DNA of 64,000 nucleotides from Pseudobythopirellula maris (GTDB taxonomy: Bacteria; Planctomycetota; Planctomycetia; Pirellulales; Lacipirellulaceae): assembly GCF_007859945.1 (NCBI RefSeq), contig NZ_SJPQ01000006.1, forward strand, positions 1 to 64,000, given 5' to 3'. Numbering within the stretch: position 1 is the first letter of the stretch; every line of letters starts with the position of its first letter. Of the stretch, positions 7,933 to 16,816 are shown one piece after another. The translations under genes were made by a program, and so were the position numbers. Under the pieces are notes generated by a model that ran no database searches, was not told where the DNA came from, and saw only the letters and a program-made list of their open reading frames with translations.

Positions 7933-9171
7933 TCACTCGGGGGTCGCCCGGTAACCGGCGGCGGCGAGCAGCTCGCCGGCTCGCTCGGCGGTGATGGCGC
8001 CGGTGACGACCGCGCGCGGCGGGTCGAGCGTCACGTGGGCGGCGCCGACCTCGGGGTCGTCGCTCAAGGCGCGCTCGGCGTGGCGGACGCAGTTCTGGCA
8101 CGTCATCCCCTCGACCACCAGCGTTTGGGTCGCTGCGGCGCCACTGGCGGCGGGCGCTTGCTTGCTCCTCAGGAGTCGGCTGAGGTCTTCGATGGCGAAC
8201 CACGCGATCATCGCGAGTAGCAGCACGCTGCTCGCCACGGCCCACCACGGGGCGCCGTGGTCGTGCGTGTGGAGCGCGGCGAGGTCGCTCACGAGCGGGC
8301 CGATCAGCAGCTCGTAGCCCAGACCGGCGAGCACGCTGCCGGCGACGATCGTCGTGAGGTAAACGCCAAGTGAACGGGCGCCGAGCGTGCGGTAGATCGC
8401 GCCGATCGTGGCGACGTTGGTCGCCGGGCCGGCCATCAGGAAGACGAGCGCCGCGCCCGTCGGCAGGCCGCCCGCCACCAGCGCGGCGGCGATCGGCACG
8501 CTGGCCGTAGCGCAGACGTAGAGCGGCAGCGAGACGACGAGCGCGGCGGCCATCGCCGCCAGTGGGCCGACGATCGGTCCGCCAAAGTCGGCCATGCCGG
8601 CCAGCGCGCCGTCGGGCAGCAAGGCGGTGATCGCCGCCGAGGCGAGCACGCCAATCACGAGCCAACGCCAGATCGATCGCACGAGGTCGACCGCCACGTC
8701 GAAGGCGCCGCGCCAGGTGCGCGGCTGGGCGTGGCTGTGGCCGTCGTCTTGTTCCGCCGTCGGCGCTAGCGGGTCGTTCGCGGCGCTGTCGGCGATCCAG
8801 CCCCCCAGCACGCCGGTGATCGCGGCGGCGGCCACCTTGAACAACGCGAAGGGCCAGCCGAGCATCGACGCGCTCACCAAGATCGAGTCGACGCCGGTCT
8901 GAGGGGTGCTGATCAGGAACCCGACCGCGGCGCCGTCGCTGGCGCCTTGGCGTTTGAGTCCCAGGCCGACCGGGATCACGCCGCACGAGCAGAGCGGCAG
9001 CGGCACGCCGAAGGCGACCGCCTTGAGCACGCCGCCGCGGCCGCTGAGCTGGCGCCCCAGCAGCCCGGCGGGCAACAACCGGTGCAGGAGTCCCGCCACG
9101 GCCGCTCCCAACAGCAACCAGGGGGCTAGTTCGAGCAGGATGGTCCAGAGGCTGGTGAGGAAATCGTTCAA
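7933..9171 (-). CDS. SO_0444-like Cu/Zn efflux permease with C-terminal HMA domain
   Basis: This 412-residue membrane protein belongs to the ArsP/DUF318-type permease family. The cysteine motif PLCSCGVIPVG occurs near residue 60, and STPQTGVDS shortly after. After about eight helices and a His-rich loop (HTHDHG), residues 344-410 form a heavy-metal-associated domain with the metal-binding GMTCQNC motif. This permease-HMA order matches proteins called SO_0444-family Cu/Zn efflux transporters. It probably exports a soft metal, with the HMA domain sensing or delivering the ion. It is divergent from the SGNH hydrolase gene and upstream of the CaxA gene. Confidence 0.85.
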   Translation of the reverse strand: MNDFLTSLWTILLELAPWLLLGAAVAGLLHRLLPAGLLGRQLSGRGGVLKAVAFGVPLPLCSCGVIPVGLGLKRQGASDGAAVGFLISTPQTGVDSILVSASMLGWPFALFKVAAAAITGVLGGWIADSAANDPLAPTAEQDDGHSHAQPRTWRGAFDVAVDLVRSIWRWLVIGVLASAAITALLPDGALAGMADFGGPIVGPLAAMAAALVVSLPLYVCATASVPIAAALVAGGLPTGAALVFLMAGPATNVATIGAIYRTLGARSLGVYLTTIVAGSVLAGLGYELLIGPLVSDLAALHTHDHGAPWWAVASSVLLLAMIAWFAIEDLSRLLRSKQAPAASGAAATQTLVVEGMTCQNCVRHAERALSDDPEVGAAHVTLDPPRAVVTGAITAERAGELLAAAGYRATPE

Positions 9172-9320
9172 GCGATCGATGCGTGTCGGTGGAGGGAGCG
9201 GGCTGTTTACGATTCTAGGGGCGTTTGGCGGCCGGGGACAGCACGGCGTTTCCCCTGCGAAGACCCGAAGGGGCGCGGCGCGTGCTTGACGCGTCGCCCC
9301 GGGCAGCCGACCCTCTGGGG

Positions 9321-9962
9321 ATGAGCCCCGCCGAAGAAGCGCCGCCGCAAACCGTACAGCCTCTGCGCGTCGCCTGCGTGGGTGCGAGCCTCACGTTCGG
9401 CCTCGGCCTGGAGCGTCGCCGTGAGGAGTGCTACCCCGCGCTGCTGCAAACGCTGCTGGGCGACGGCTACCACGTGCGCAACTTCGGCTACTGCGGCGCC
9501 ACGGCGTCGCGCGACAGCGCCGAACCTTACATCAAAACGCCCAGCTACACCGCCGCGGTGCGGTTCGAGCCGCACATCACGGTGATCATGCTCGGCACGA
9601 ACGACGCCCAGTTCGCCCACGCCGCCGCCCGCACCGACACGGCCGACGGGCTGCGGTCGCTGGCCGAGGAGTTCCTGGCGATGCCGGGCGCCGATCCTCA
9701 CGATGGCGCCACGGTGCTCTTGGGAACGTCCTCGCCCGTGCTGCCGACGGTCGCCGAGATCGACGGCGAGGCGCTCGCCCACGTGGTGCGTCCGACCGTC
9801 GCGCGGGTGGCGAGCGATTTGGGGCTGCCGCTGATCGACCTCTGCACGCCGCTGGCCGACCGGACCGACGATTTCCCCGACGGCCTGCACCCCAACGCCG
9901 CGGCGACCCGAATTATCGCCGAAACGGTCCATCGGGCGCTCCAGGGGGAGCTGAGGGTCTAA
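9321..9962 (+). CDS. SGNH/GDSL-type hydrolase
   Basis: ATG 9321 (MSPAEEAPPQ) opens 213 residues of a GDSL-like esterase. Block I is VGASLTFGLG with Ser as nucleophile, block II has the Gly in NFGYCGATA, block III is MLGTNDAQF, and block V is DGLHPN with the catalytic Asp-His pair. No signal peptide is seen, so it is predicted cytoplasmic. Many family members act on sialate or other sugar acetyl esters, but the substrate is unknown. A frame extending upstream to TTG 9225 is ignored because it adds no conserved residues. Confidence 0.85.
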   Translation: MSPAEEAPPQTVQPLRVACVGASLTFGLGLERRREECYPALLQTLLGDGYHVRNFGYCGATASRDSAEPYIKTPSYTAAVRFEPHITVIMLGTNDAQFAHAAARTDTADGLRSLAEEFLAMPGADPHDGATVLLGTSSPVLPTVAEIDGEALAHVVRPTVARVASDLGLPLIDLCTPLADRTDDFPDGLHPNAAATRIIAETVHRALQGELRV

Positions 9963-9984
9963 ATGTCGCTGAATGACCAATGAC

Positions 9985-10040
9985 CAAGCCACAATGACCA
10001 ATACGGACTGGCGTCCCGCCGTATTGGTCATTGGGGCTTG
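9985..10040. repeat. Long near-perfect hairpin
   Basis: Arms 9985-10006 and 10019-10040 pair over 22 bp with one mismatch around a 12-nt loop. Copies of TGACCAATGACCAA extend the left side. It sits just behind the SGNH hydrolase stop codon. It may terminate that gene's transcript, although a T-run is absent, or it may be a mobile palindromic repeat. Confidence 0.75.
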
Positions 10041-10221
10041 GCGTCAGGGGGTCTTAGCGACCGAACTCTTTCTTGACGAACGCTTTACGGCGTGGTGCAA
10101 TGGATTCTTAAGGTACCTAGTCGAGCTTAAGACCTCGTCCCGGCTGATCGCCGGTCGACCGCGGGTCGCACCGGGAAGGCAAGCCCCACACGCTCGACGC
10201 GTTTCGCAGGAACACCCTCTC

Positions 10222-12666
10222 GTGCATCGCTACTCCGAGGCCGACTGCCGGTCGGCTTCTCACGCCGATCTGCGCCTACGCACCGCGCCCAGCCGTGCGC
10301 CGGCCCCCCGTGGCTTGTCACTCGTCGAGATGCTGGTCGCGATGGCGATCACGCTGCTGATGATGGCGGCCGTGGCGACCGTGTTTACGAATGTCTCGGC
10401 GAGCGTTTCGCGCCGCCAGGCGACGATCGAGCTGAGCACGCAGCTCCGCCACGTCCGCGAGGTGCTGCAGGCCGACCTGGCGGGCGCGACCTGCCCGGCG
10501 GTCCCGTGGCAGCGGCCCGAGTCGAACCACGGTTACCTCGAGATCATTGAGGGCCCGCAGAACGACGCCTACCCGAGCGTGTGGCTGTTCGACGGCACGG
10601 GCGACGGCGCGCCAGACGGCATGGCGGCGGCCGGCGGCGACACGCCGGGGATCGACATGACGGTCTCGTCGCTGCCGGGCAGCCTGCGACGCTTCGAGGA
10701 GACCGACTACGCGACCGGCGATACCGAGCGGCCCGACGAAGGACCGGTTGGCGCTATCGGCTCGAATTTTCGCGACGAGGCGTGGAGAAAGGCGAACAAG
10801 ACCGACGGCCGCGGCCTCGGCGACGCCGACGACGTGCTGATGCTCACGGTGCGGAACGAGACGACCCCGTTTGTCGGCGCCGCGCCGACTTTCGAATCGT
10901 ATGACCCCATCACCGGGTTAGAGGCTGTCCCGTTCCCGGGATGGGGGTCGCAGACGATCGAGTCGACCTTGGCCGAGGTGGTGTGGTTTGCGGTCGAGAA
11001 CCCCCCGGAACTCGACACGGCGCCGACGTACTACTTCGGCGAGCCGGGCTATCGGACGGTCTATCGACGGGCGTTGCTTATCGCGCCGTGGCTCGACTAC
11101 GGCGTGAAGGTGGCGGGCGAATCGGCCGGCAAAGGAGTTGTGCGCGTGCTGCGTGGCAGCATCCCCAAGAACCGGGCCGATCTGGCGATCGCCTCGTTGA
11201 TTGCGTTCCAGGACCGATTCGACCTTTCGGTCCGGATCGAGTGGGACCCGCTGCTCGACGGCGGCGCGGGCCGCTGGAAGATTGTCACCAACACGCTGGG
11301 CGACCTGACCAAGCGCGAGAACCGCTACGAGCACCACGGCTACGTGTTTGCGGGAGGGCTCGTCGGGGGCGAGAGGGCGTTCCCCTTCGCCGTGACATCG
11401 GCGGGCCAGTACGACGCCTCGCAGGCGGTCACGTTTCTCGCCGACCCCGAATTTGGCCTCTCGACGAACGACCCTGGGTTCGTGTCGCTGACCGCTCCCC
11501 GCTCGCTCGGCATCGCCGACTTGACGCTCCCACGGCAGGTCGTCGGCTACGAGCCCGACAATTACTCCGCCAACGACGCGGACGATCGGTTCACTCAGAG
11601 CCAGTATCAATACTATTACACGCACCCCACCAACAGCGATCGCAACCGCACGGTCCGGCCGTTCGTGTACCTGCGCAACACCACGGGCGCCCCGGCGACC
11701 GCCCGGGCGATTGTCGACGAGGACGGCTTCGTGGTGCGGGTGGTCCGTGGCCTGGCGCCGCTCTCCGGCAAGCGTCGCGGCGAGGACGTGATGCTCACCG
11801 AGGCGACGCAGTTCGACTTGAAGGCGTACGACCCAGGCGCTCCGGTCTACGCCGTTTACGGGAGCGGCTACAGCAACTCGTCGCCGTTTTCGGCCGACGC
11901 GGTGATCGGCCCCGACGCCCCGTTGTGGGCCAAGGCGTACCTGGACGACCTGACCGACACGGGCCTGGTGGGCGATAGCGTCCTGAATTCGGCCGCAACG
12001 CCGAGCGGCTCGGCCCCCGGCTCAGCGGACCGGCCTTGGGCTTACGAGCGGAGCGGCGAGTATGTCGACCTCGGCTACGGATCGACGTTTTTTGACCCCG
12101 ATGACAGCGATAGTGACGAGTCGTTCACCGATCACCACAACGGCGCGAACAGTCAGTTCGTAGCGCTCCCGCTGCCCACCCAAGGGGGGCAGCCTCAGGA
12201 AGTCGCCCCCGTGCCAGTCGCGCCGGGCGTGCCGCGGCCGCGGTTTTTCAACAGCGGTGAGATCCGCCTGCCGAACTACGTTGTCGAATCGGCCACGCTG
12301 CCGATGCGGCTCGCTCCGGGCTACTCGGTCTACGACACTTGGTCGCTGCACTACGAGAACAACGGGGTGAACGAAGACCGTGATGGCTTCGAGCCGGGCC
12401 CCCCAGAGGTATTCGGCCTGCTGACGGATCTCACCAACGCCATCCCGTTGATCGATGAGGGGACGAACGGGCTGGAGGACTTCGGCGTGTACGTGAACGC
12501 CGTGCTCGGCGCCAAGCGATTCAGCGCCGACGACCCGGGCGAGCGGGAGACGCAGCCCCCTTACGACTCGGCGCTGCGGGGCGTGCAGGTCTCGCTCGGC
12601 GCGTACGAGCGCGACAGCCGGCAAATCCGCGCTGTGAAGGTCGTGCAGACCTTTGTTCCGGAGTGA
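10222..12666 (+). CDS. Very large pseudopilin (prepilin-type N-terminal methylation domain)
   Basis: GTG 10222 is chosen because an AGGA ribosome-binding sequence lies at 10208-10212. The longer frame back to 9973 would read through the hairpin repeat. The 814-residue product has a leader ending in RGLSLVEMLVAMAITLLMMA, the class III prepilin cleavage/methylation motif. A long extracytoplasmic region rich in Asp, Gly and Tyr follows with no recognised domain. GspJ/PulJ-like minor pseudopilins are usually near 200 residues, so this one is about four times larger. It is followed within 15 nt by a small gene, probably co-transcribed. Confidence 0.75.
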   Translation: MHRYSEADCRSASHADLRLRTAPSRAPAPRGLSLVEMLVAMAITLLMMAAVATVFTNVSASVSRRQATIELSTQLRHVREVLQADLAGATCPAVPWQRPESNHGYLEIIEGPQNDAYPSVWLFDGTGDGAPDGMAAAGGDTPGIDMTVSSLPGSLRRFEETDYATGDTERPDEGPVGAIGSNFRDEAWRKANKTDGRGLGDADDVLMLTVRNETTPFVGAAPTFESYDPITGLEAVPFPGWGSQTIESTLAEVVWFAVENPPELDTAPTYYFGEPGYRTVYRRALLIAPWLDYGVKVAGESAGKGVVRVLRGSIPKNRADLAIASLIAFQDRFDLSVRIEWDPLLDGGAGRWKIVTNTLGDLTKRENRYEHHGYVFAGGLVGGERAFPFAVTSAGQYDASQAVTFLADPEFGLSTNDPGFVSLTAPRSLGIADLTLPRQVVGYEPDNYSANDADDRFTQSQYQYYYTHPTNSDRNRTVRPFVYLRNTTGAPATARAIVDEDGFVVRVVRGLAPLSGKRRGEDVMLTEATQFDLKAYDPGAPVYAVYGSGYSNSSPFSADAVIGPDAPLWAKAYLDDLTDTGLVGDSVLNSAATPSGSAPGSADRPWAYERSGEYVDLGYGSTFFDPDDSDSDESFTDHHNGANSQFVALPLPTQGGQPQEVAPVPVAPGVPRPRFFNSGEIRLPNYVVESATLPMRLAPGYSVYDTWSLHYENNGVNEDRDGFEPGPPEVFGLLTDLTNAIPLIDEGTNGLEDFGVYVNAVLGAKRFSADDPGERETQPPYDSALRGVQVSLGAYERDSRQIRAVKVVQTFVPE

Positions 12667-12680
12667 AGGAACCCGCCCGC

Positions 12681-12989
12681 ATGAGCGAAGCGTCGCACGT
12701 GATCCGGTTGCGCGCGGCGTGGCGCCACGACGCGGCGTCGGGCGTAGCCGAGCGGCGGTTCCACCGGCCGACCGGCCTGGAGGGTGGCGACCGGGTCTGG
12801 CTCGTGTTCGACGAGCCGGCGCCCGCCGGCGCAACTGTCGCGCTGAATGGCGGGGCGCTCGCGCTCGACGCCAGCCGGGCTGATATCACGGAGCAGCTAG
12901 AGGCGTCGAACGAGTTGCGGGTCGATGCGTCCGGCGATGTGGGTCTTTGGGTCGCTTCAGCGCAGCTCGAAATCGTGACCGTTGCGTGA
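12681..12989 (+). CDS. Small protein of unknown function, downstream of the pseudopilin
   Basis: ATG 12681 (MSEASHVIRL) gives 102 residues, 14 nt after the pseudopilin stop. An in-frame GTG at 12663 would overlap that stop. The composition suggests a beta-sandwich: alternating hydrophobic strands and a segment with VALNG and ITEQLEASNELRV, which resembles the sugar-binding beta-sandwich of glycosidases. There is no signal peptide. The tight spacing indicates an operon with the pseudopilin, but no specific role can be named. Confidence 0.55.
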   Translation: MSEASHVIRLRAAWRHDAASGVAERRFHRPTGLEGGDRVWLVFDEPAPAGATVALNGGALALDASRADITEQLEASNELRVDASGDVGLWVASAQLEIVTVA

Positions 12990-13337
12990 CGGCCTGAAAT
13001 TCTTCCGGTATCTTTTACTTAGGAGCAGTGGCGATTTGCGATCGGCGCGCCGGCCATGGCCAGGCGGCCCCAATCGTCGCAACCGCGCCGACCCGCAATC
13101 GGTTGGCGTATTCGCCCACGGCACGGGCAGCCAACAGACTCTGTGCTCGTCTGCTTGTAATAGCCTGGAATGATACCCCGCTACGGGGCGAACCACCTCG
13201 AGCTGGCAGTGTGCTTCCACGGGCGTGCGGCGTCCGCAACGCGACATCCGAACGCACCCAACACTTGGCTAGCGATAACCGAGCGGCGGCCGCCGGCAAT
13301 CGACATCAAAGATATCGACACCACAGAATCAGGCGCG
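12990..13337. other. Intergenic region with no gene detected
   Basis: This 348-nt stretch precedes the cyclophilin gene and should contain its promoter. A short palindrome, GGCCATGGCC, is visible around 13060. No promoter pair or coding frame stands out. Confidence 0.4.
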
Positions 13338-14222
13338 ATGAATTTCAACGCAAGACTGACAGCCTTGGCGGCGCTCGCTTCCCTTCTCACTCTCGCTTCC
13401 GACGCCAGCGCGGTGATCGTGCGATTCGACACGGTGCTGGGCGACATCGACGTGCGGCTGTACCAAGGCGCCACGCCGCAGACGACCCAAAACTTCATCA
13501 ACTACGCCGACGACGGCGACTGGGACGGGTCGTTCATCCACCGCAGCGTTCCGGGTTTTGTCATCCAGGGAGGAGGCTTTTCCTTCTCCGATCAGGGCGG
13601 TGTGTCTGACGTCGCCTCCGACCCCGCCGTGATGAACGAACCGGGCATCTCGAACCTGCGCGGCACGATCGCGATGGCCAAAGTCGGCGGCGACCCCAAC
13701 AGCGCTACGAGCGAGTGGTTCTTCAACCTCGACGACAACAGCGCAAACCTTGATTTCCAGAACGGCGGCTTCACCGCGTTCGGGCGCGTGCTCGGTGATG
13801 GCATGGACGTTGTCGACTCGATCGCGGCGTTGCCCCGGGTCAACGCCGGCGCCCCCTTCGACAACCTGCCCGTGATCGACTTCGAGCAGCCCAACGTCAA
13901 CCTCGATGAGCTCGTTGTGGTCAACTCGGTGAGCGTGCTGAACTTCGCCGATGGCGATTACGACTTCGACGGCGACGTTGACCTCAACGACCGCCAAGTC
14001 TGGCTGACCAGCTTCGGATCGACAACACTCGCCGAAGCCGACGGCAACGGCAACGGCGTGGTCGACGCGGCCGACTTCACAATCTGGCGCGACAGTTACA
14101 ACGCGTCGAGCGTCTCGCTATCGATCCCCGAACCGACCGGCTTTGTGCTGACCACGGCGGCGGTGCTGCTGGCCGGCTTGCGTCGGCCCGTCAGTAAGAG
14201 CCGGAGGGCGCGCCGCTCGTAA
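13338..14222 (+). CDS. Secreted cyclophilin-type peptidyl-prolyl isomerase with dockerin-like and PEP-CTERM regions
   Basis: The product has 294 residues from ATG 13338. A signal peptide (to about residue 26, ASDASA) is followed by a cyclophilin domain (FDTVLGDIDVRLYQ, FIHRSVPGFVIQGGG, near residues 28-190) that should isomerise X-Pro bonds. Residues about 200-255 look like a dockerin type I repeat pair (DFDGDVDLNDRQVW; DGNGNGVVDAADF). The tail is a PEP-CTERM sorting signal: IPEPTGF, a hydrophobic helix and basic residues (SRRARRS). This implies export and processing by an exosortase-like system. ATG 13338 is chosen because it starts the signal peptide. Confidence 0.88.
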   Translation: MNFNARLTALAALASLLTLASDASAVIVRFDTVLGDIDVRLYQGATPQTTQNFINYADDGDWDGSFIHRSVPGFVIQGGGFSFSDQGGVSDVASDPAVMNEPGISNLRGTIAMAKVGGDPNSATSEWFFNLDDNSANLDFQNGGFTAFGRVLGDGMDVVDSIAALPRVNAGAPFDNLPVIDFEQPNVNLDELVVVNSVSVLNFADGDYDFDGDVDLNDRQVWLTSFGSTTLAEADGNGNGVVDAADFTIWRDSYNASSVSLSIPEPTGFVLTTAAVLLAGLRRPVSKSRRARRS

Positions 14223-14721
14223 TGCGCCGCGTTGAAAAAAGCGGGGACCTTGGAAGTGTCGGCGACTCACCGACGGAGCGACGCGATCAGGGGCAAGTCA
14301 ATCGCGCCGCGAAAATTGCGTCCAAGGCCCCCGCGGGCCAGCAAGTTGAAAAACTTCGGATCGCCAACGGCGCCGGAGTTTCAATTTCTTTCTAAGGCAC
14401 AAGGCGTGCCGCAATCGGCTAGAAAGGCGTCTCATATTGAGGCTCTCCGCCAAGCGGCCAGCTAATGCTGGAAAACCCCTGGATTTTGACGGTTACTGGT
14501 TGCCATACAACCATTGAATCGCTCGTCGCATTCCGAGACGCACGCCCCCATTTCGCACGCTTGGGTTTTGACCTGAGCATGGATGAAGCTGAGCCGTTGA
14601 ATCTTGCTACGGCGCCGCGGGAGCCCCTATCTTGATGCGACCCACGCCGCGGGGCGTTCGTATCAAAGTGAGACGTCCCCATTGATGTATTTGAAGTTCA
14701 TCCAGCCCCACCCGCGACGCC
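14223..14721. other. Intergenic region with an inverted repeat, possible relic element
   Basis: Arms 14241-14254 and 14321-14334 are inverted copies matching at 13 of 14 positions, with an internal GTCGG/CCGAC hairpin at about 14258-14274. Further right, a 56-codon frame (14465-14635, starting MLENPWILTV) has a protein-like sequence but no ribosome-binding site and low third-position G+C. It may be a relic and is not called as a gene. Confidence 0.45.
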
Positions 14722-15837
14722 TTGATCGACTCCAGCGAATCACTGCCAAACGGGTCGCCAGCCTCACCGGCCGGCTCGCCCCCGATCGCCGATGCTGAGG
14801 TGCGGGACCCGCAGCGCCGCCTCGCCGAGCCACTTGGCGAAGGGCGTCGGGTGCTGATGTTGGTCAACCCGATGGCGGGCGCGGCTCGCCGGCGGGGGCT
14901 GGCCGATGTGGTCGCCTCGGAGCTTGCCGAGCATGGCTACGAGGTCGAGAAGATCGGCGAACTCGCCGCGTTGCACGACGCCGCGATGGAGTCGCATGCG
15001 AGCGGCGACCTGCGCTGCGTGCTGACGGTCGGCGGCGACGGCACCTTCGGCGCCGCGCTCAACAGCACCGAGCCCGCCACGCCGCTCGCCGTGTTGCCGC
15101 GCGGCACCGAGAACCTGCTGGCCGGATACCTCGGCTACGGCCGCAGCGGCGATTCGGTCGCACGGTTGCTGAAGGAGGGCGTCGCCGTGCGGCTCGACGC
15201 GGGCGTGGCGAACGGCCGGCTGTTTGCGCTGTTGATCAGTGCGGGGTTCGACGCCGAGGTCGTGCGGCGCGTCCACGCCGCCCGCCGCGGCCACATCACA
15301 CGGCTGGCGTACGCCAAGCCGATCTTCCGCGCCTTGGCCCGATACCCTTACCCCAAGATGCGGGTCACAGCCGTCCCGCCCGAGGGCGGGCCCAACGGCG
15401 CCGCCGCGGAGCCGCAAGAGCTCGCCCGCGGCAGTTGGCTGTTCGCCTCGAACTTGCCGCGTTATGCTTCGGGCCTGCCGATCACGCCGCACGCCGACGG
15501 CGCCGACGGGCTGGCCGACCTGTGCGTCTTGCAACGCGGTCAGCTGATGGCGGGGCTTTGGTACCTCGGCAACATTGTGCTCGGCCGGCACCACCGGCTC
15601 GAGAGCGTCGAGACGATGCGTGTGGCCGAGTGCCTTGTCGAGGCCGAAGGGGCTGCGCCGATCCCGTACCAATTGGACGGCGACCCGGGCGGTTTCCTGC
15701 CGGTGCGACTCGCCGTCGTGCCGGGGCGGATGACGATGGTCGTTAGCCGCACGATCGCCGAGCGTCTCGGCTTCGCCCTGCCCGATGCCGCCCTGCCCGA
15801 AGCCTCCGGCGCCGATCGCGCGGCCGAAACTAGTTAA
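14722..15837 (+). CDS. Diacylglycerol/sphingosine kinase-family lipid kinase
   Basis: The product belongs to the DAGK-catalytic/LCB5 family, cytoplasmic or membrane-associated lipid kinases that phosphorylate diacylglycerol-like lipids with ATP. The nucleotide-binding motif [11 protein letters not shown] lies near residue 100 and VNPMAG near 50. [13 protein letters not shown] and the C-terminal beta-sandwich with YQLDGDPGG also match the family. The start is uncertain: TTG 14722 gives 371 residues, GTG 14801 is another choice, and no ATG precedes the conserved core. The gene lies 25 nt before kdsA and is probably co-transcribed with it, linking it to envelope lipid metabolism. Confidence 0.85.
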   Translation: MIDSSESLPNGSPASPAGSPPIADAEVRDPQRRLAEPLGEGRRVLMLVNPMAGAARRRGLADVVASELAEHGYEVEKIGELAALHDAAMESHASGDLRCVLTVGGDGTFGAALNSTEPATPLAVLPRGTENLLAGYLGYGRSGDSVARLLKEGVAVRLDAGVANGRLFALLISAGFDAEVVRRVHAARRGHITRLAYAKPIFRALARYPYPKMRVTAVPPEGGPNGAAAEPQELARGSWLFASNLPRYASGLPITPHADGADGLADLCVLQRGQLMAGLWYLGNIVLGRHHRLESVETMRVAECLVEAEGAAPIPYQLDGDPGGFLPVRLAVVPGRMTMVVSRTIAERLGFALPDAALPEASGADRAAETS

Positions 15838-15862
15838 GCCACCCCACGGAAGAGCCCCACCA

Positions 15863-16693
15863 GTGCCCCACCTTCCGGCGTCGATCGCCAACCACCGCTG
15901 CGGCCCCGGCGAGCCGCTGCTGCTTATCGCCGGCCCGTGCGTCATCGAGAACGAGGAGCTCACGCTCCGCATCGCCGAGTCGCTCGTTCGGACGACCGCT
16001 GAGATGGACCTGCGGCTCGTCTTCAAGGCGTCGTTCGACAAGGCGAACCGCACCAGCGCCCAGGCGGAGCGCGGCGTCGGCCTGGACGAGGGTCTGCGGA
16101 TCTTGGCCAAGGTGCGCGACACGTTCGGCGCGCCGGTGACGACCGACGTGCACGAGGCGTCGCAGGCCGAGGCGGTCGGCCAGGCCTGCGACCTGCTGCA
16201 GGTGCCGGCGTTTCTCGCCCGGCAGACCGACCTGTTGGTCGCCTGCGCCAAGACCGGCAAGGCGGTCAACGTGAAGAAGGGCCAGTTCATGGCCCCCTGG
16301 GACATGCGCCACGTGGTCGACAAGCTCGCCACGAGCGGCTGCGATAACGTGCTGCTCACCGAGCGCGGCACGTTCTTCGGTTACGGCCGGCTGGTGAACG
16401 ACATGCGGGCGCTCGTGCAGATGCGCGAGCTCGGCGTGCCGGTGGTGTTCGACGCCACGCACAGCGTGCAAGAGCCGGGCGGCCTGGGCGCGGCCACCGG
16501 GGGCAACCGGGCGATGGTCGAGCCGCTCGCCCGGGCGGCGGTGGCGATCGGCGTCGACGCCTTGTTCCTCGAGACCCACCCCGAGCCCGACACCTCGCCT
16601 AGCGACGGGGCGAACATGGTCCCGCTGGACGAGCTGCCGGCCCTGCTACAGAGGCTTCTGCGGCTGCGCGCCGCCACGTTGGAGGCTGTCTGA
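15863..16693 (+). CDS. kdsA: 3-deoxy-8-phosphooctulonate synthase (KDO-8-P synthase)
   Basis: The enzyme condenses phosphoenolpyruvate with arabinose 5-phosphate to KDO-8-phosphate, the precursor of the KDO sugar joining lipid A to the core. GTG 15863, with a GGAAGAG sequence 11 nt upstream, gives 276 residues, close to the usual 280. Family motifs are [35 protein letters not shown] and [12 protein letters not shown]. The cysteine in AGPCVIE (near residue 26) is the metal ligand of the metal-dependent class typified by Aquifex KdsA, where E. coli has Asn. It supports a Gram-negative-type outer membrane. Confidence 0.95.
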   Translation: MPHLPASIANHRCGPGEPLLLIAGPCVIENEELTLRIAESLVRTTAEMDLRLVFKASFDKANRTSAQAERGVGLDEGLRILAKVRDTFGAPVTTDVHEASQAEAVGQACDLLQVPAFLARQTDLLVACAKTGKAVNVKKGQFMAPWDMRHVVDKLATSGCDNVLLTERGTFFGYGRLVNDMRALVQMRELGVPVVFDATHSVQEPGGLGAATGGNRAMVEPLARAAVAIGVDALFLETHPEPDTSPSDGANMVPLDELPALLQRLLRLRAATLEAV

Positions 16694-16816
16694 CACCCGC
16701 CCGCGGACTTAGAATAGAGCGACACAGTGTCTCCCCCCAAGCGTACCCACGGCTTTCCGCTCGCTCTCGCACTGCTTATGCATTTCCTCCCCCGACCCAC
16801 AACCAATCGGCGCCCC

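Noticed and set aside
9973-10221. 83-codon N-terminal extension of the large pseudopilin
   Set aside because: It reads through the 9985-10040 hairpin repeat and puts the prepilin leader far from the N-terminus; GTG 10222 has a ribosome-binding site.
14764-16371. 535-codon minus-strand frame over the lipid kinase and kdsA
   Set aside because: It is antisense to two conserved genes and has no family match.
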